A DNA stretch of 64,000 nucleotides from Flavobacterium sp. MFBS3-15 (GTDB taxonomy: Bacteria; Bacteroidota; Bacteroidia; Flavobacteriales; Flavobacteriaceae): positions 62,001 to 126,000 of the forward strand of contig NZ_JAPCHV010000008.1 in assembly GCF_026107645.2 (NCBI RefSeq), in the 5' to 3' direction. Position numbers and translations under genes: made by a program. Below the pieces are notes generated by a model, which saw only the letters and a list, made by a program, of their open reading frames with translations, was not told the DNA's origin and searched no databases. Below, piece by piece: positions 34,649 to 44,200 of this stretch. Numbering within the stretch: the first letter of the stretch is position 1; each line of letters starts with the position of its first letter.

Positions 34649-34844
34649 TGGGAGTTGTTAAGCGTTTGTTAATATTATTTTATCATTTATTGATAATATT
34701 TTCTCTAACGATTGCGTAAATATTATATCTATAAGTGTGAGAAAATAAGTTGTAAAAATTAAATCATTGATTTACAGTGATTAAAATAGTTTATGATTTA
34801 CCTTTTACAACCAATAAGGGCAATATTTTTTAATCATTTGCTGT

Positions 34845-35720
34845 TTAAAGGAAGCGTTTCATGCCGTAAAATTCTTCGCGGTACTGGCTTGGGGTTGTGT
34901 TTTTTATGCTCTTAAAAATACGGTTGAAATTGGCAATATTATTAAAGCCCGATTTGAATGCAATTTCAGAAATGCTTAGGTCTTTTTCTACAAGCCATCG
35001 CGCAGAATATCCAACACGGATGTCGTTCAGGTAGTTGACAAATGTCTTGCCTGTACGTTTCTTGATGAACCTGTTGAAAGATACGGGGCTCATGTTTGCT
35101 ACATTTGAAACGTCGTCCAGGGTAATCTTTTCGGAGAAGTTCTTTTGTACATATTCGTAAATCAGCTTCATCTTGTCGTCATCTTCAAAAGTGTCATAAT
35201 CAACAGTGAAGGTCGAAAGCAGCCTTTGGTTTCTTGAGTTGGCCATATCATGGAGTATGGAAATGATTTCAAGGAAATAGTCCATACCATCGAGTTTGGA
35301 GATCCTTACCAGCCTGTCAGCAAGTTCGGCTCCCGTTTTTTTTGAGAACAGTATCCCGTGATTGGATCTGTTGAACATGTCGCGTATCGGCTGCATGATG
35401 CGTCGTTCCAGCATCGAATCGCTAAACAGGTCGTTGTGGAATTGTATTGTTATTTCGTGTATCTTCTTATTCTTGCACTTGTGAAGTTCCCAGCCATGAT
35501 ACAGGTTCGGGCCAACCAGTACTAATTCTACATCGTCAATCTCCTCGATATGGTCGCCCACGATCCGTTTTACGCCTTTCCCGTTGAGTATGAAGTTGAT
35601 TTCAAATTCCTCATGGTAATGTATGGGGAAGTCGAAAGTATCTTTGGTGCGGTCAAAAACAAGGAAGCTGTCACCTTTTGTAAGCGGCGGGATCTCACGA
35701 TAGAACTTTTGGTTGTCCAT
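34845..35720 (-). CDS. AraC-family transcriptional regulator of the mannan locus
   Basis: 291 residues. The N-terminal cupin-type sensing domain (about 15-110; PIHYHEEFEINFILNGKGVKR) is followed by two helix-turn-helix units (about 190-290: SEKITLDDVSNVANMSPVSF, then LSISEIAFKSGFNNIANFNR). Cupin-AraC proteins usually bind a sugar and activate catabolic genes. It lies between the minus-strand susCDE operon and the plus-strand enzyme operon, so control of both is a natural inference. Bacteroides loci more often use hybrid two-component systems for this task. Confidence 0.92.
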   Translation of the reverse strand: MDNQKFYREIPPLTKGDSFLVFDRTKDTFDFPIHYHEEFEINFILNGKGVKRIVGDHIEEIDDVELVLVGPNLYHGWELHKCKNKKIHEITIQFHNDLFSDSMLERRIMQPIRDMFNRSNHGILFSKKTGAELADRLVRISKLDGMDYFLEIISILHDMANSRNQRLLSTFTVDYDTFEDDDKMKLIYEYVQKNFSEKITLDDVSNVANMSPVSFNRFIKKRTGKTFVNYLNDIRVGYSARWLVEKDLSISEIAFKSGFNNIANFNRIFKSIKNTTPSQYREEFYGMKRFL

Positions 35721-35857
35721 ATTTTAAATATTTAGTGCAATTATATGATATAAATTTGATAAAATAATATTAACTTAAATTTATGAGTCAAATTATCTTT
35801 GGCATTATCAAAAAAGTGTCTTTAAAATTACACTGTCCTAAAATATAGATATAAATA

Positions 35858-35892
35858 TTTGTGAATTTCACAATCCTATAGGCTTAACTTTG
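35858..35892 (+). promoter_or_regulatory. promoter of the plus-strand mannan operon
   Basis: TTTG at 35858-35861 and TAACTTTG at 35885-35892, 23 bases apart, fit the Bacteroidota pattern TTTG-N(17-23)-TAnnTTTG. Transcription would begin near 35899, before the ATG at 35911. Confidence 0.65.
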
Positions 35893-35910
35893 AAGCAGAT
35901 GCAACACCTA

Positions 35911-37062
35911 ATGAAGAACCTTTTATTAATAATACCGGCCTTTTTGATGCTGCTTTCCTGCAAAGGGACTTCGCAAACTACTGCTTTGGCTCCCATGCCT
36001 GCAGATAAAAAGGCAACCAAAGAAACCGTTGCCTTGTACCAAAACCTTTTCCGCCTGAAGGAGAAGGGGTACATGTTCGGCCATCAGGATGCACTGGCTT
36101 ATGGTGTGGAGTGGAAGTATGAAGAGGGCAGGAGCGATGTAAAAGATGTAACCGGTGATTATCCTGCGGTGTATGGCTGGGATTTTGGCCGCATAGAGAA
36201 TAAAGAATCGAAAGACCTTGACGGCGTGCCGTTCGATAAAATGCGCGAATGGATGAAGCAGGTGTATGACCGTGGCGGCATCAATACCGTGAGCTGGCAC
36301 GTAAATAATCCGCTTAGCGGCAAGGACGCGTGGGATAACCCTCCGGGCACGGTAGCTTCGGTACTGCCGGGAGGTTCGCAGCACGAAAAATACAAAGGCT
36401 GGTTGGACAACGCGGCTGAATACCTTTTGACTTTGAAAGGCAGCGATGGGAAGCCGATTCCGATATTATACCGTCCGTACCACGAGTTTACGGGCGACTG
36501 GTTCTGGTGGTGCAAAAATACGACCACGCCACAGCAGTTCAGGGAATTGTGGGTTTTTACAGTAAAATACTTCCAGGGCAAAGGCGTGCACAACCTGATC
36601 TATGTATACAATACATCCAACGAAAATGTGGCTACCGAAGCCAACTTCATGGAATATTACCCCGGTGATGAGTGGGTAGATATGGTGAGTTTCGATGTAT
36701 ACCAGGGCGGCGAGGGCGAAAAGCGCGAAAAGTTCCTGAAGGAAACCAAAAACATTGTTGCCATAATGGATAAGGTGGCCCGCGAACACAATAAGCTGTG
36801 CGCTATTGCCGAAACGGGTTACGAAGCAGTGCCGGATGCCAAATGGTGGACGGGCACATTGGCGGAGGCTATTGGCAACCATAAAATATCGTATGTGTTG
36901 GTATGGCGCAACCACGGCTGGAATGACTGGTTCAAGCCGGCCAAAATGCACTACTACGGCCCCTACAAAGGCCAGGTTTCCGAAAAAGATTTCATAGAAT
37001 TTTATAACCGAAAGAATACATTGTTCCAAAGCGATGTGACTAAAGAAAAATTATACCGATAA
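35911..37062 (+). CDS. GH26 beta-mannanase lipoprotein (probably periplasmic)
   Basis: 383 residues. The start at 35911 gives a lipoprotein signal (MKNLLLIIPAFLMLLSC, Cys17) followed by KGTS, which lacks the acidic surface-export signal. The GH26 barrel has acid/base Glu192 in LYRPYHEFTGDWFWW and nucleophile Glu301 in CAIAETGYE, plus the Trp/His-rich SWHVNNP motif. Family members cut beta-1,4-mannan endo-wise or release mannobiose. The position directly before a symporter and the GH130/epimerase pair suggests a mannobiose-producing role in the periplasm. The symporter starts 20 bases downstream. Confidence 0.93.
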   Translation: MKNLLLIIPAFLMLLSCKGTSQTTALAPMPADKKATKETVALYQNLFRLKEKGYMFGHQDALAYGVEWKYEEGRSDVKDVTGDYPAVYGWDFGRIENKESKDLDGVPFDKMREWMKQVYDRGGINTVSWHVNNPLSGKDAWDNPPGTVASVLPGGSQHEKYKGWLDNAAEYLLTLKGSDGKPIPILYRPYHEFTGDWFWWCKNTTTPQQFRELWVFTVKYFQGKGVHNLIYVYNTSNENVATEANFMEYYPGDEWVDMVSFDVYQGGEGEKREKFLKETKNIVAIMDKVAREHNKLCAIAETGYEAVPDAKWWTGTLAEAIGNHKISYVLVWRNHGWNDWFKPAKMHYYGPYKGQVSEKDFIEFYNRKNTLFQSDVTKEKLYR

Positions 37063-37082
37063 GCGTATAAGCCACAGAACGA

Positions 37083-39011
37083 ATGAGATTAACAGCCATA
37101 GACCTTACGATAATAGCCTTATATTTCATAATGATGATCGTCATCGGCATCATCATGAAGAACCGCGCCAAGCGCAGTAAGGACAGCTACCTGATGGGTG
37201 GCAAAAAGCTGCCCTGGTACATGCTGGGGCTCAGCGATGCCAGCGATATGTTCGATATCAGTGGGACGATGCTCCTCGTGAGTATGGCCTTCCTGTACGG
37301 CTTCAAGAGCGTCTGGATCCCATGGATGTGGCCTGTCTTTAACCAGGTGTTCCTCATGGTGTTCCTGAGCAAATGGCTCCGCCGAAGCAATGCTACAACG
37401 GGTGCCGAATGGCTGGGTACTCGCTTTGGGCTTACAGACAAAGGTGTAAAGCAAAGCCACGCCATAGTGGTGGTGTTCGCGCTCATGTTGTGCATTGGCT
37501 ACATGGCCTACGCATTCGTTGGGGTGGGAGAGTTTCTTGAGATATTCATTCCTTATGAGTCGGTAAAAGAAGTAATCCCTTTCCTTAACCAGAATTTAGA
37601 ACAATATTCTGCCGGTTCGGCAGAATATACCACGGCATTATACGAAGCCAAGAATATTACCGCACAGTTTTATGGCGTAAGCATCTGCCTTGTGGCAACA
37701 TTCTACAGTATCATCGGCGGTATGCATGGCATTGTCCTGGCCGACTTCATCAAATACATGATCATGATCATCTGTTCCCTTTTTGTAGGGACGATAGCCA
37801 TGATACACCTTGCCGATTCGGGAATCGTGCTTGCCGATAAAATGCCTTTGGGCTGGGATGACCCACTTTTCGGGATGGAACTGGGCCTTGACTGGCAAAA
37901 CATCTTAGCTGATGCCCAGGTAAAGCTGGAGAAGGATGGGTACAAGCTATTCTCGGCAGTGGTGGGAATGATGTTCTTCTCTGGTGTGCTGAAAAGCCTT
38001 GCCGGGCCTGCGCCAAACTACGACTGCCAGAAAATATTGAGCACCAAGTCGCCGGAGGAGGCCAGCAAGATGAGTGGCTTCATCTCGATTATACTATTGC
38101 CGATACGCTACTTCATGACGATGGGCTTATGCATATTGGGTGTACTATACTTTAAAGACCTTGCCCTGGGCCAGACGGCAGACGGAGTGAACTTCGAAAG
38201 CATCATGCCGGCGGTGATCAACAAATACCTGCCTGTAGGGTTGGTTGGCCTTGTACTTGCCGGGTTCCTCGGGGCATTCATGAGTAACTTCTCGGGTACG
38301 CTCAATGCGGGGCAGGCTTATATAGTGAACGACATTTACCTGAAATACTTCAAGCCGGATGCCGACAGGAAGCAGATCATTACCATGAGCTACTTATCGG
38401 GTACGGTAATGGTGATACTTGGTGTGGGTCTTGGCCTGATGATTAAGGATGTGAACATGATATTCAACATCATCACGGCAGGGCTGTACGGCGGGTTTGT
38501 TTGTGCCAACGTGCTAAAATGGTACTGGTGGCGCTTTAATGCCAACGGCTACTTCTGGGGGATGTTCGCCGGAATCATTGCCAGCGCAATACCGCCGGCA
38601 CTGTCGGTAAGCGGTATTACGACCTACTTCGACGGTACACGAATGCTGTACTTCTTCCCTGTTTTCATCGTGATACAGCTCATCGCGTGCATATTGGGAT
38701 CGTATGCCGCGCCTCCTACCAATGAAGAAACACTGAAGGAGTTTTATAAAACCGTAAGGCCGTGGGGCTTTTGGAAACCGGTACGGCAAAAGATCCAGGC
38801 TTCCGAAGATCCGGGCATACAGAAGAACAGGAATTTTGGCATCAACATGGCCAATGTGGCAATGGGTATAACAGGGCAGATACTGCTCACGCTGCTGCCG
38901 ATGTACTTTATCCTTTCCAAATGGACAGGCTTTGGCATTGTGCTGGCGCTGCTGGCCATAATATTCCTGACAATGAAACGTACCTGGTGGAACAGGCTGA
39001 CCGATTATTAA
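37083..39011 (+). CDS. sodium:solute symporter, probably for mannobiose
   Basis: 642 residues, about 14 membrane helices, SSS (SLC5-like) family. The opening LTAIDLTIIALYFIMMIVIGI is followed by SKDSYLMGGKKLPWYMLGLSD, a family hallmark, and later GFLGAFMSNFSGTLNAGQAYIVNDIY, the sodium-site region. It takes sugar across the inner membrane with sodium. Its place between a GH26 and the GH130/epimerase pair points to mannobiose or mannosyl-glucose as cargo, which is inference. The insertion around residues 160-200 (SVKEVIPFLNQNLEQYSAGS) is hydrophilic. Confidence 0.92.
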   Translation: MRLTAIDLTIIALYFIMMIVIGIIMKNRAKRSKDSYLMGGKKLPWYMLGLSDASDMFDISGTMLLVSMAFLYGFKSVWIPWMWPVFNQVFLMVFLSKWLRRSNATTGAEWLGTRFGLTDKGVKQSHAIVVVFALMLCIGYMAYAFVGVGEFLEIFIPYESVKEVIPFLNQNLEQYSAGSAEYTTALYEAKNITAQFYGVSICLVATFYSIIGGMHGIVLADFIKYMIMIICSLFVGTIAMIHLADSGIVLADKMPLGWDDPLFGMELGLDWQNILADAQVKLEKDGYKLFSAVVGMMFFSGVLKSLAGPAPNYDCQKILSTKSPEEASKMSGFISIILLPIRYFMTMGLCILGVLYFKDLALGQTADGVNFESIMPAVINKYLPVGLVGLVLAGFLGAFMSNFSGTLNAGQAYIVNDIYLKYFKPDADRKQIITMSYLSGTVMVILGVGLGLMIKDVNMIFNIITAGLYGGFVCANVLKWYWWRFNANGYFWGMFAGIIASAIPPALSVSGITTYFDGTRMLYFFPVFIVIQLIACILGSYAAPPTNEETLKEFYKTVRPWGFWKPVRQKIQASEDPGIQKNRNFGINMANVAMGITGQILLTLLPMYFILSKWTGFGIVLALLAIIFLTMKRTWWNRLTDY

Positions 39012-39040
39012 GAAATACAAATTAAAGAACAGATATTAAG

Positions 39041-40237
39041 ATGGGTAATGACATGATTACTGACAGGCTGGTACGGATACCTAACTATGATGCGCTCACT
39101 ACCGCGCACCAACAGCTTATAGAACAAAAAAACAGCCCCGTTGGCGAGAGTAACGGCATCTATACACGATATAAAAATCCCGTAATTACAGCGGCGCATG
39201 CACCCATTGCGTGGCGTTACGACCTAAATGCGGCTACCAATCCGCACGGGATGGAACGCATAGGCATCAATGCGGCGTTTAATGCCGGGGCGATGAAGTG
39301 GGGTAATAAATACCTGATGGCGGTGCGCGTGGAAGGCGTGGACAGGAAATCGTTCTTTGCCATTGCTGAAAGCCCGAACGGTGTGGATAACTTCCAATTT
39401 TGGGACAAGCCCTGCGTGATACCACAGCTTGAGGATGTTGATACGAATGTATACGATATGCGCCTGGTTGCCCATGAGGACGGCTATGTGTACGGCATCT
39501 TTTGTACTGAGCGAAAGGACCCGGATGCACCGGCTGGCGATACAAGCGCGGCTGTTGCCAATGCAGGCATTGTTCGCAGTAAGGATCTTATCAATTGGGA
39601 AAGGTTACCGGACTTAGTATCCAATACCGGCCAGCAGCGCAACGTGGTGCTTCATCCTGAATTTGTGAACGGCAAATATGCGCTTTACACCCGCCCACAG
39701 GATGGCTTTATCGACGTGGGAAGCGGCGGCGGCATAGGCCTTGGCTTTGTAGATAATATGGAAAACCCTGTTGTACAGGACGAGAAGATCATTTTCGGTA
39801 AAGTGTACCACACCATATATGAACTGAAGAACGGCCTTGGCCCGGCGCCGATAAAAACTGAAAAAGGCTGGCTGCACATGGCCCACGGTGTTCGTAATAC
39901 CGCGGCAGGGCTTCGTTATACCTTGTACCTTTTCATGACCGATCTTCATGATATTTCAAAAGTGACCCATGTACCGGCGGGCTACTTTATGGCCCCTGAA
40001 GACGGGGAGAGGGTAGGCGATGTGTCGAATGTATTGTTCTCAAATGGCTGGATCCCCGATGAGGATGGCACCGTATATATTTACTACGCATCATCCGATA
40101 CCCGCATGCACGTGGCGGTTTCGACCATTGACAAGTTGGTCGATTATGCCATGAACACCCCGGCGGACACTTTTACTTCGGCAGGATCGGTGGATACAAT
40201 CATCAAAATGGTGGATAATAACAGTAAATTCCTGTAA
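39041..40237 (+). CDS. GH130 4-O-beta-mannosyl-glucose phosphorylase
   Basis: Cytosolic enzyme of 398 residues that phosphorolyses beta-1,4-mannosyl-glucose to mannose 1-phosphate and glucose. Five-bladed propeller family GH130; the catalytic acid is Asp139 in TNVYDMRLVAHEDG, and phosphate-binding basic residues are plausible in VVLHPEF and GWLHMAHGVRNTA. Its length and the NSPVGESNGIYTRYKNPV start match subgroup 1, typified by the Bacteroides fragilis enzyme. The stop codon overlaps the ATG of the epimerase by one base (TAATG), tying the two steps together. Confidence 0.93.
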   Translation: MGNDMITDRLVRIPNYDALTTAHQQLIEQKNSPVGESNGIYTRYKNPVITAAHAPIAWRYDLNAATNPHGMERIGINAAFNAGAMKWGNKYLMAVRVEGVDRKSFFAIAESPNGVDNFQFWDKPCVIPQLEDVDTNVYDMRLVAHEDGYVYGIFCTERKDPDAPAGDTSAAVANAGIVRSKDLINWERLPDLVSNTGQQRNVVLHPEFVNGKYALYTRPQDGFIDVGSGGGIGLGFVDNMENPVVQDEKIIFGKVYHTIYELKNGLGPAPIKTEKGWLHMAHGVRNTAAGLRYTLYLFMTDLHDISKVTHVPAGYFMAPEDGERVGDVSNVLFSNGWIPDEDGTVYIYYASSDTRMHVAVSTIDKLVDYAMNTPADTFTSAGSVDTIIKMVDNNSKFL

Positions 40238-41409
40238 TGGCAAACCTGAAGCAGGAAGTGCACGATGAGTTGCTGTTCATACTTAATTACTGGACAGAAA
40301 ATACCGTTGACGAAACCAACGGCGGTTTCATCGGCAACATCGATTTTTCTGAAAATAAAGATTTTAATGCCGACAAAGGTTCTGTGCTGAATGCGCGGAT
40401 TTTGTGGGCGTTTTCGGCGGCTTACCCGGTTACTAAAGATGAGAAACATTTAAAATTGGCCCAAAGGGCATATGATTATATAAACTCTCATTTTTACGAC
40501 AAGGAGAATGGCGGCATCTTTTGGAGCATTGACCATAGCGGCAACCCGAAAGATACGAAGAACCAAGTATATGCGCTGGCCTTCATGATCTATGGCCTTT
40601 CTGAATTTTATGCTATTTCGCGAAATGAGGAGGCATTGGCTTTGGCCAAAAAGCTTTATCATAAGATCGGACAATACAGCTACGACCCTGTACATAAAGG
40701 TTATTTTGAAGCCTTTACCCGCAACTGGCAGCCCATTGACGACCTTCGCCTGAGCGATAAGGATGCCAACGAAAAAAAGACCATGAATACCCACCTGCAC
40801 ATTGTGGAGGGATATGCCAACCTGTATAAAGTATGGCAGGATGAGGGGTTAAAAAATAAGATAGCAGAATTGCTGCATACGATCAATGAGCATTTCATCA
40901 ATGCGGAAACGGGGCATTTGCGCCTGTTCTTCAGTGAGGAATGGGTAGAGAAGCCGGATGTGGTTTCGTACGGGCACGACATTGAGGCAGCGTGGCTGCT
41001 GCAATGGTGCGCTGAAGTGATTGACGATGAGGAACTCATCAGCATCTATAAAAAACATGCTGTGACCATGGCCGATGCCACCTTTGAAGGGCTGGATGAA
41101 GATGGCGGACTATGGTACGAATATGACCCGCAGGAGGAAAAGCTCATTGCTGAAAAGCACTGGTGGCCACAAAGTGAGTTTTGGATTGGCATGGTAAACG
41201 CCTGGCAGATAACGGGCGATGCCAAATACCTTGATGCCGTTGAAAAGAACTGGCAATTCGTACAGCAGTATATCCTTGATAAAAGCCACGGCGAATGGAT
41301 ATGGGGCGTGAACGCCGACTATTCGAAGATCAAAAAAGACAAAGCCGGTTTCTGGAAATGCCCGTACCATAACTCGAGGTCTTGTTTGGAACTGATGGTG
41401 AGGTTGTAG
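40237..41409 (+). CDS. cellobiose/mannobiose 2-epimerase
   Basis: Converts mannobiose to mannosyl-glucose at the reducing end, making the substrate of the GH130 enzyme. 390 residues, (alpha/alpha)6 barrel of the AGE/CE family, no signal peptide. Active-site candidates are Arg in LNARILWAFSAAYP and His in NTHLHIVEGYANL, VSYGHDIEAAWLL, EKHWWPQSEFWIG and CPYHNSRSCLE. Translation is coupled to GH130 by a one-base stop/start overlap. Plain N-acylglucosamine 2-epimerases are the main alternative, but the context favours the disaccharide enzyme. Confidence 0.93.
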   Translation: MANLKQEVHDELLFILNYWTENTVDETNGGFIGNIDFSENKDFNADKGSVLNARILWAFSAAYPVTKDEKHLKLAQRAYDYINSHFYDKENGGIFWSIDHSGNPKDTKNQVYALAFMIYGLSEFYAISRNEEALALAKKLYHKIGQYSYDPVHKGYFEAFTRNWQPIDDLRLSDKDANEKKTMNTHLHIVEGYANLYKVWQDEGLKNKIAELLHTINEHFINAETGHLRLFFSEEWVEKPDVVSYGHDIEAAWLLQWCAEVIDDEELISIYKKHAVTMADATFEGLDEDGGLWYEYDPQEEKLIAEKHWWPQSEFWIGMVNAWQITGDAKYLDAVEKNWQFVQQYILDKSHGEWIWGVNADYSKIKKDKAGFWKCPYHNSRSCLELMVRL

Positions 41410-41411
41410 TT

Positions 41412-41569
41412 GACCTCATCCGGGCCCTCTCCAAAGGAGAGGGAGGAGCTTCACTCAGATGTATATTGACTGATTAAATCAGGATAATGAAATTTAATTA
41501 AGAGAATTATCGATACCCTTTTCGGTCCCTGGCTCCGCTCTCCTTTGGAGAGGGGCCGGGGGTGAGGTC
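41412..41569. repeat. inverted repeat in the mannan operon gap
   Basis: Bases 41412-41443 (GACCTCATCC...CTCTCCAAAGGAGAG) and 41538-41569 (CTCTCCTTTGGAGAG...GGTGAGGTC) are near-perfect reverse complements about 95 bases apart; CTCTCCAAAGGAGAG is itself nearly palindromic. The type is familiar from intergenic DNA of many bacteria. It could attenuate transcription between the epimerase and the second GH26. Confidence 0.8.
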
Positions 41570-41585
41570 TGAAATATACCATATT

Positions 41586-42809
41586 ATGAAAAAAACAATT
41601 CTCACAACCTTATCATTCCTTTTCTTGGCCATTACATCCTGCTCCGAAGACAGCCGCTACTCCGGCATTAACGATGACGGCCCTGTAAACGAAGAACCGG
41701 ATGTGCTCACACCCGGGAATGTTCGGTCTTACATGGTCGATCCCAATGCTACCGCCGAGACCGTGGCACTGTTTTATAACCTGAAGCAGCTCTCTAAAAC
41801 AAAATACCTGGTTGGCCAGCAGGATGCCTTTACCGGTTTTTATAACAATGCCGGTGGCGACAGCGACATGAAGAAAGCTACCGGAAAAGACCCGGCGTTG
41901 CTGGGTTCCGATTTCATGTTCATTACCGATGACCAGAACGATGGCACGCCATCCAACTGGTTTTACCAGCAGGAGCAGCTCATCATTGACGATGTGAAGG
42001 AAGCTTACGGTAAAAGCATGGTAAATGTTTTTGCATGGCATTTAAGGGAGCCTTTTGAAGGCGAAACGTTCTACACCAGTGAAATGACCGAACAGCAAAA
42101 ACAGGAAGCTTTTGCCAGCATTTTGCCTGGTGGTGTGAACCACGATTACTATAAAGCAAAACTGGACAAAATAGCCAGTGTTCTGAATAATCTCAAAGAC
42201 AATAACAGCAAGCTGATACCTGTGATTTTCCGTCCGTTCCATGAGTTTGACGGAAACTGGTTTTGGTGGGGTGCGGCCTACTGTACGCCGGAGCAGTATA
42301 AGCAGGCGTGGCAGTTTACCGTGCAGTACCTTCGCGATACGAAAAATGTACATAATGTATTGTACTCTTTTTCGCCCGACAACAGCTATGCTACTTCGGG
42401 CAACTACCTGAGCCGTTATCCTGGCGATGATTACATCGACGTACTGGGCATGGATAATTACGGCGATTTTGCCAATGGCAGCGCTACAGGAGTAACCATA
42501 GCCAACAACAAGCTGAAAATGGTATCAGACCTTGCCAAAGAAAAAGTCAAGATAGCTGCATTGACCGAAACAGGCTTCACGGTAACATCAGGCACAAGCC
42601 CGATAAATAACTTTTTTGCCAACAACATTTATACGGCAATGACCGCTAACAATGTGGAACTTGCTTTTGTAATGTTCTGGGCTAACAACCAGGACGGCTA
42701 TTATGTTCCGCCTGCCGGGCAAAGCAATACGCAGGACTTTGTGCAGTTTGCTAACAAAGCCGAATCGGTATTGCAGGATACAGTGCCAAACCTTTATGCA
42801 ATGCCATAA
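41586..42809 (+). CDS. GH26 beta-mannanase lipoprotein (probably surface-exposed)
   Basis: 407 residues. The start at 41586, rather than 41562 inside the repeat, gives the lipoprotein signal MKKTILTTLSFLFLAITSC with Cys19 followed by SEDS, an acidic surface-export-like signal. The GH26 domain has acid/base Glu220 in FRPFHEFDGNWFWW and nucleophile Glu328 in AALTETGFTV. It is a distant paralogue of the first GH26. A surface endo-mannanase would make the oligosaccharides that SusCD imports. GH5 follows 46 bases later. Confidence 0.93.
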   Translation: MKKTILTTLSFLFLAITSCSEDSRYSGINDDGPVNEEPDVLTPGNVRSYMVDPNATAETVALFYNLKQLSKTKYLVGQQDAFTGFYNNAGGDSDMKKATGKDPALLGSDFMFITDDQNDGTPSNWFYQQEQLIIDDVKEAYGKSMVNVFAWHLREPFEGETFYTSEMTEQQKQEAFASILPGGVNHDYYKAKLDKIASVLNNLKDNNSKLIPVIFRPFHEFDGNWFWWGAAYCTPEQYKQAWQFTVQYLRDTKNVHNVLYSFSPDNSYATSGNYLSRYPGDDYIDVLGMDNYGDFANGSATGVTIANNKLKMVSDLAKEKVKIAALTETGFTVTSGTSPINNFFANNIYTAMTANNVELAFVMFWANNQDGYYVPPAGQSNTQDFVQFANKAESVLQDTVPNLYAMP

Positions 42810-42855
42810 TTATTTCAGATTTCAGATTGAGCTTCAATCAAACTCATAAACATCA

Positions 42856-44133
42856 ATGAAAAAAATATTCAAACTCTTATTCCTTGTCATGTTATCGACT
42901 TCCTGCCAGGCACAACAGCCTCGCATAACAGTTAAAGGTACTCAGTTTTACAAAGGTGACAAGCCCTATCATTATATCGGTACCAATTACTGGTATGGTG
43001 CCCTGCTTGCTTCGAAAGATGGCGGCGACCGCAAACGCCTCGCTGAAGAACTCGACCTGCTCAAATCCAATGGTGTTGACAACCTTCGCATACTTGTAGG
43101 TGCTGAAGCAGGCAATCAGGACTTTACCGTGACCCCGGCATTGCAGCCGCAACAGGGCAGGTATGATGACAATCTGCTCGAAGGGCTGGACTACCTGCTG
43201 GCCGAAATGGGCAAGCGCGGGATGTATGCTGTGCTGTATCTTAACAATAACTGGGAATGGAGCGGCGGCATGGCGCAATACCTGGAGTGGAACGGCTACG
43301 GAAAGCTCCCTAATCCAAACATTAAGCCCAACACCTGGCCACAGTTCATGGAATATACGAAGCAATTCCACAAGTGCGAACCGTGCATAAAGGCATTTAA
43401 TGACCATATAAAGTTCATATTGGGGCGCACCAATACCTATACCAAAAAGAAGTATACCGAGGATAACACCATCATGGCATGGCAGGTAGCCAATGAGCCG
43501 CGTGTGTTTACTGCCGATAATGAGGCTGCGTTTACCAAATGGCTCAATGGTGTGGTAGACCTGTTGGACTCACTTGCTCCCAACCAGCTGATATGTACAG
43601 GCAGTGAGGGCAAGGCAGGATCGGCAGATGATATTGCCATTTTTGAACGCACGCACGACAACCCTAAGATCGATTACCTGACGATGCACATCTGGCCGAA
43701 AAACTGGAGCTGGTACGACCATAAAAACGAGAAGGAAACTTTACAACCATCAATAGTAAAGGCCGTTGCCTATATTGATGAACACATTGAAGTAGCAAAA
43801 AGGCTTGGAAAACCCATTGTATTGGAGGAATTTGGCCTGCCAAGAGAAGGGGAGAGCCTCGACAGGAAATCATCAGTTAACGCAAGAGATGCTTTTTATA
43901 AGGCCATTTTCGACAGACTGGCATTGAGTGTTAAAAACGAAGAAACCTTTGCAGCCCTTAATTTTTGGGGCTTTGGCGGAAGCGGGAAAAACAACCCGGC
44001 CAATGGCAAATGGACTAAGGGTGATGACTTTACTGCCGACCCTCCTCAGGAGCCACAAGGACTTAATACCGTATTCAGCAGTGATGCCTCAACGTTGGAT
44101 ATGATAAAGCAATACAACAAAAAGATAAACTAA
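42856..44133 (+). CDS. GH5_7-like endo-beta-mannanase lipoprotein
   Basis: 425 residues. Lipoprotein signal MKKIFKLLFLVMLSTSC (Cys17), followed by QAQQP, without the acidic export signal. The GH5 barrel has the subfamily 7 features HYIGTNYWYGALL, acid/base Glu214 in AWQVANEPRV, TMHIWPKNWSWYD and nucleophile Glu325 in IVLEEFGLPREG. Subfamily 7 enzymes hydrolyse beta-1,4-mannan. It is the last gene of the plus-strand mannan operon; the next gene has its own promoter. Confidence 0.92.
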   Translation: MKKIFKLLFLVMLSTSCQAQQPRITVKGTQFYKGDKPYHYIGTNYWYGALLASKDGGDRKRLAEELDLLKSNGVDNLRILVGAEAGNQDFTVTPALQPQQGRYDDNLLEGLDYLLAEMGKRGMYAVLYLNNNWEWSGGMAQYLEWNGYGKLPNPNIKPNTWPQFMEYTKQFHKCEPCIKAFNDHIKFILGRTNTYTKKKYTEDNTIMAWQVANEPRVFTADNEAAFTKWLNGVVDLLDSLAPNQLICTGSEGKAGSADDIAIFERTHDNPKIDYLTMHIWPKNWSWYDHKNEKETLQPSIVKAVAYIDEHIEVAKRLGKPIVLEEFGLPREGESLDRKSSVNARDAFYKAIFDRLALSVKNEETFAALNFWGFGGSGKNNPANGKWTKGDDFTADPPQEPQGLNTVFSSDASTLDMIKQYNKKIN

Positions 44134-44171
44134 AAGGGGATTCGAAAAGCTCTTTTTTATTTTGGAAATAG

Positions 44172-44179
44172 TATATTTG
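44172..44179 (+). promoter_or_regulatory. TAnnTTTG -7 element before the unknown exported protein
   Basis: TATATTTG lies 21 bases upstream of the ATG at 44201. It marks the end of the mannan operon. Confidence 0.5.
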
Positions 44180-44200
44180 GGGTATTAAAAAACCAAAACA

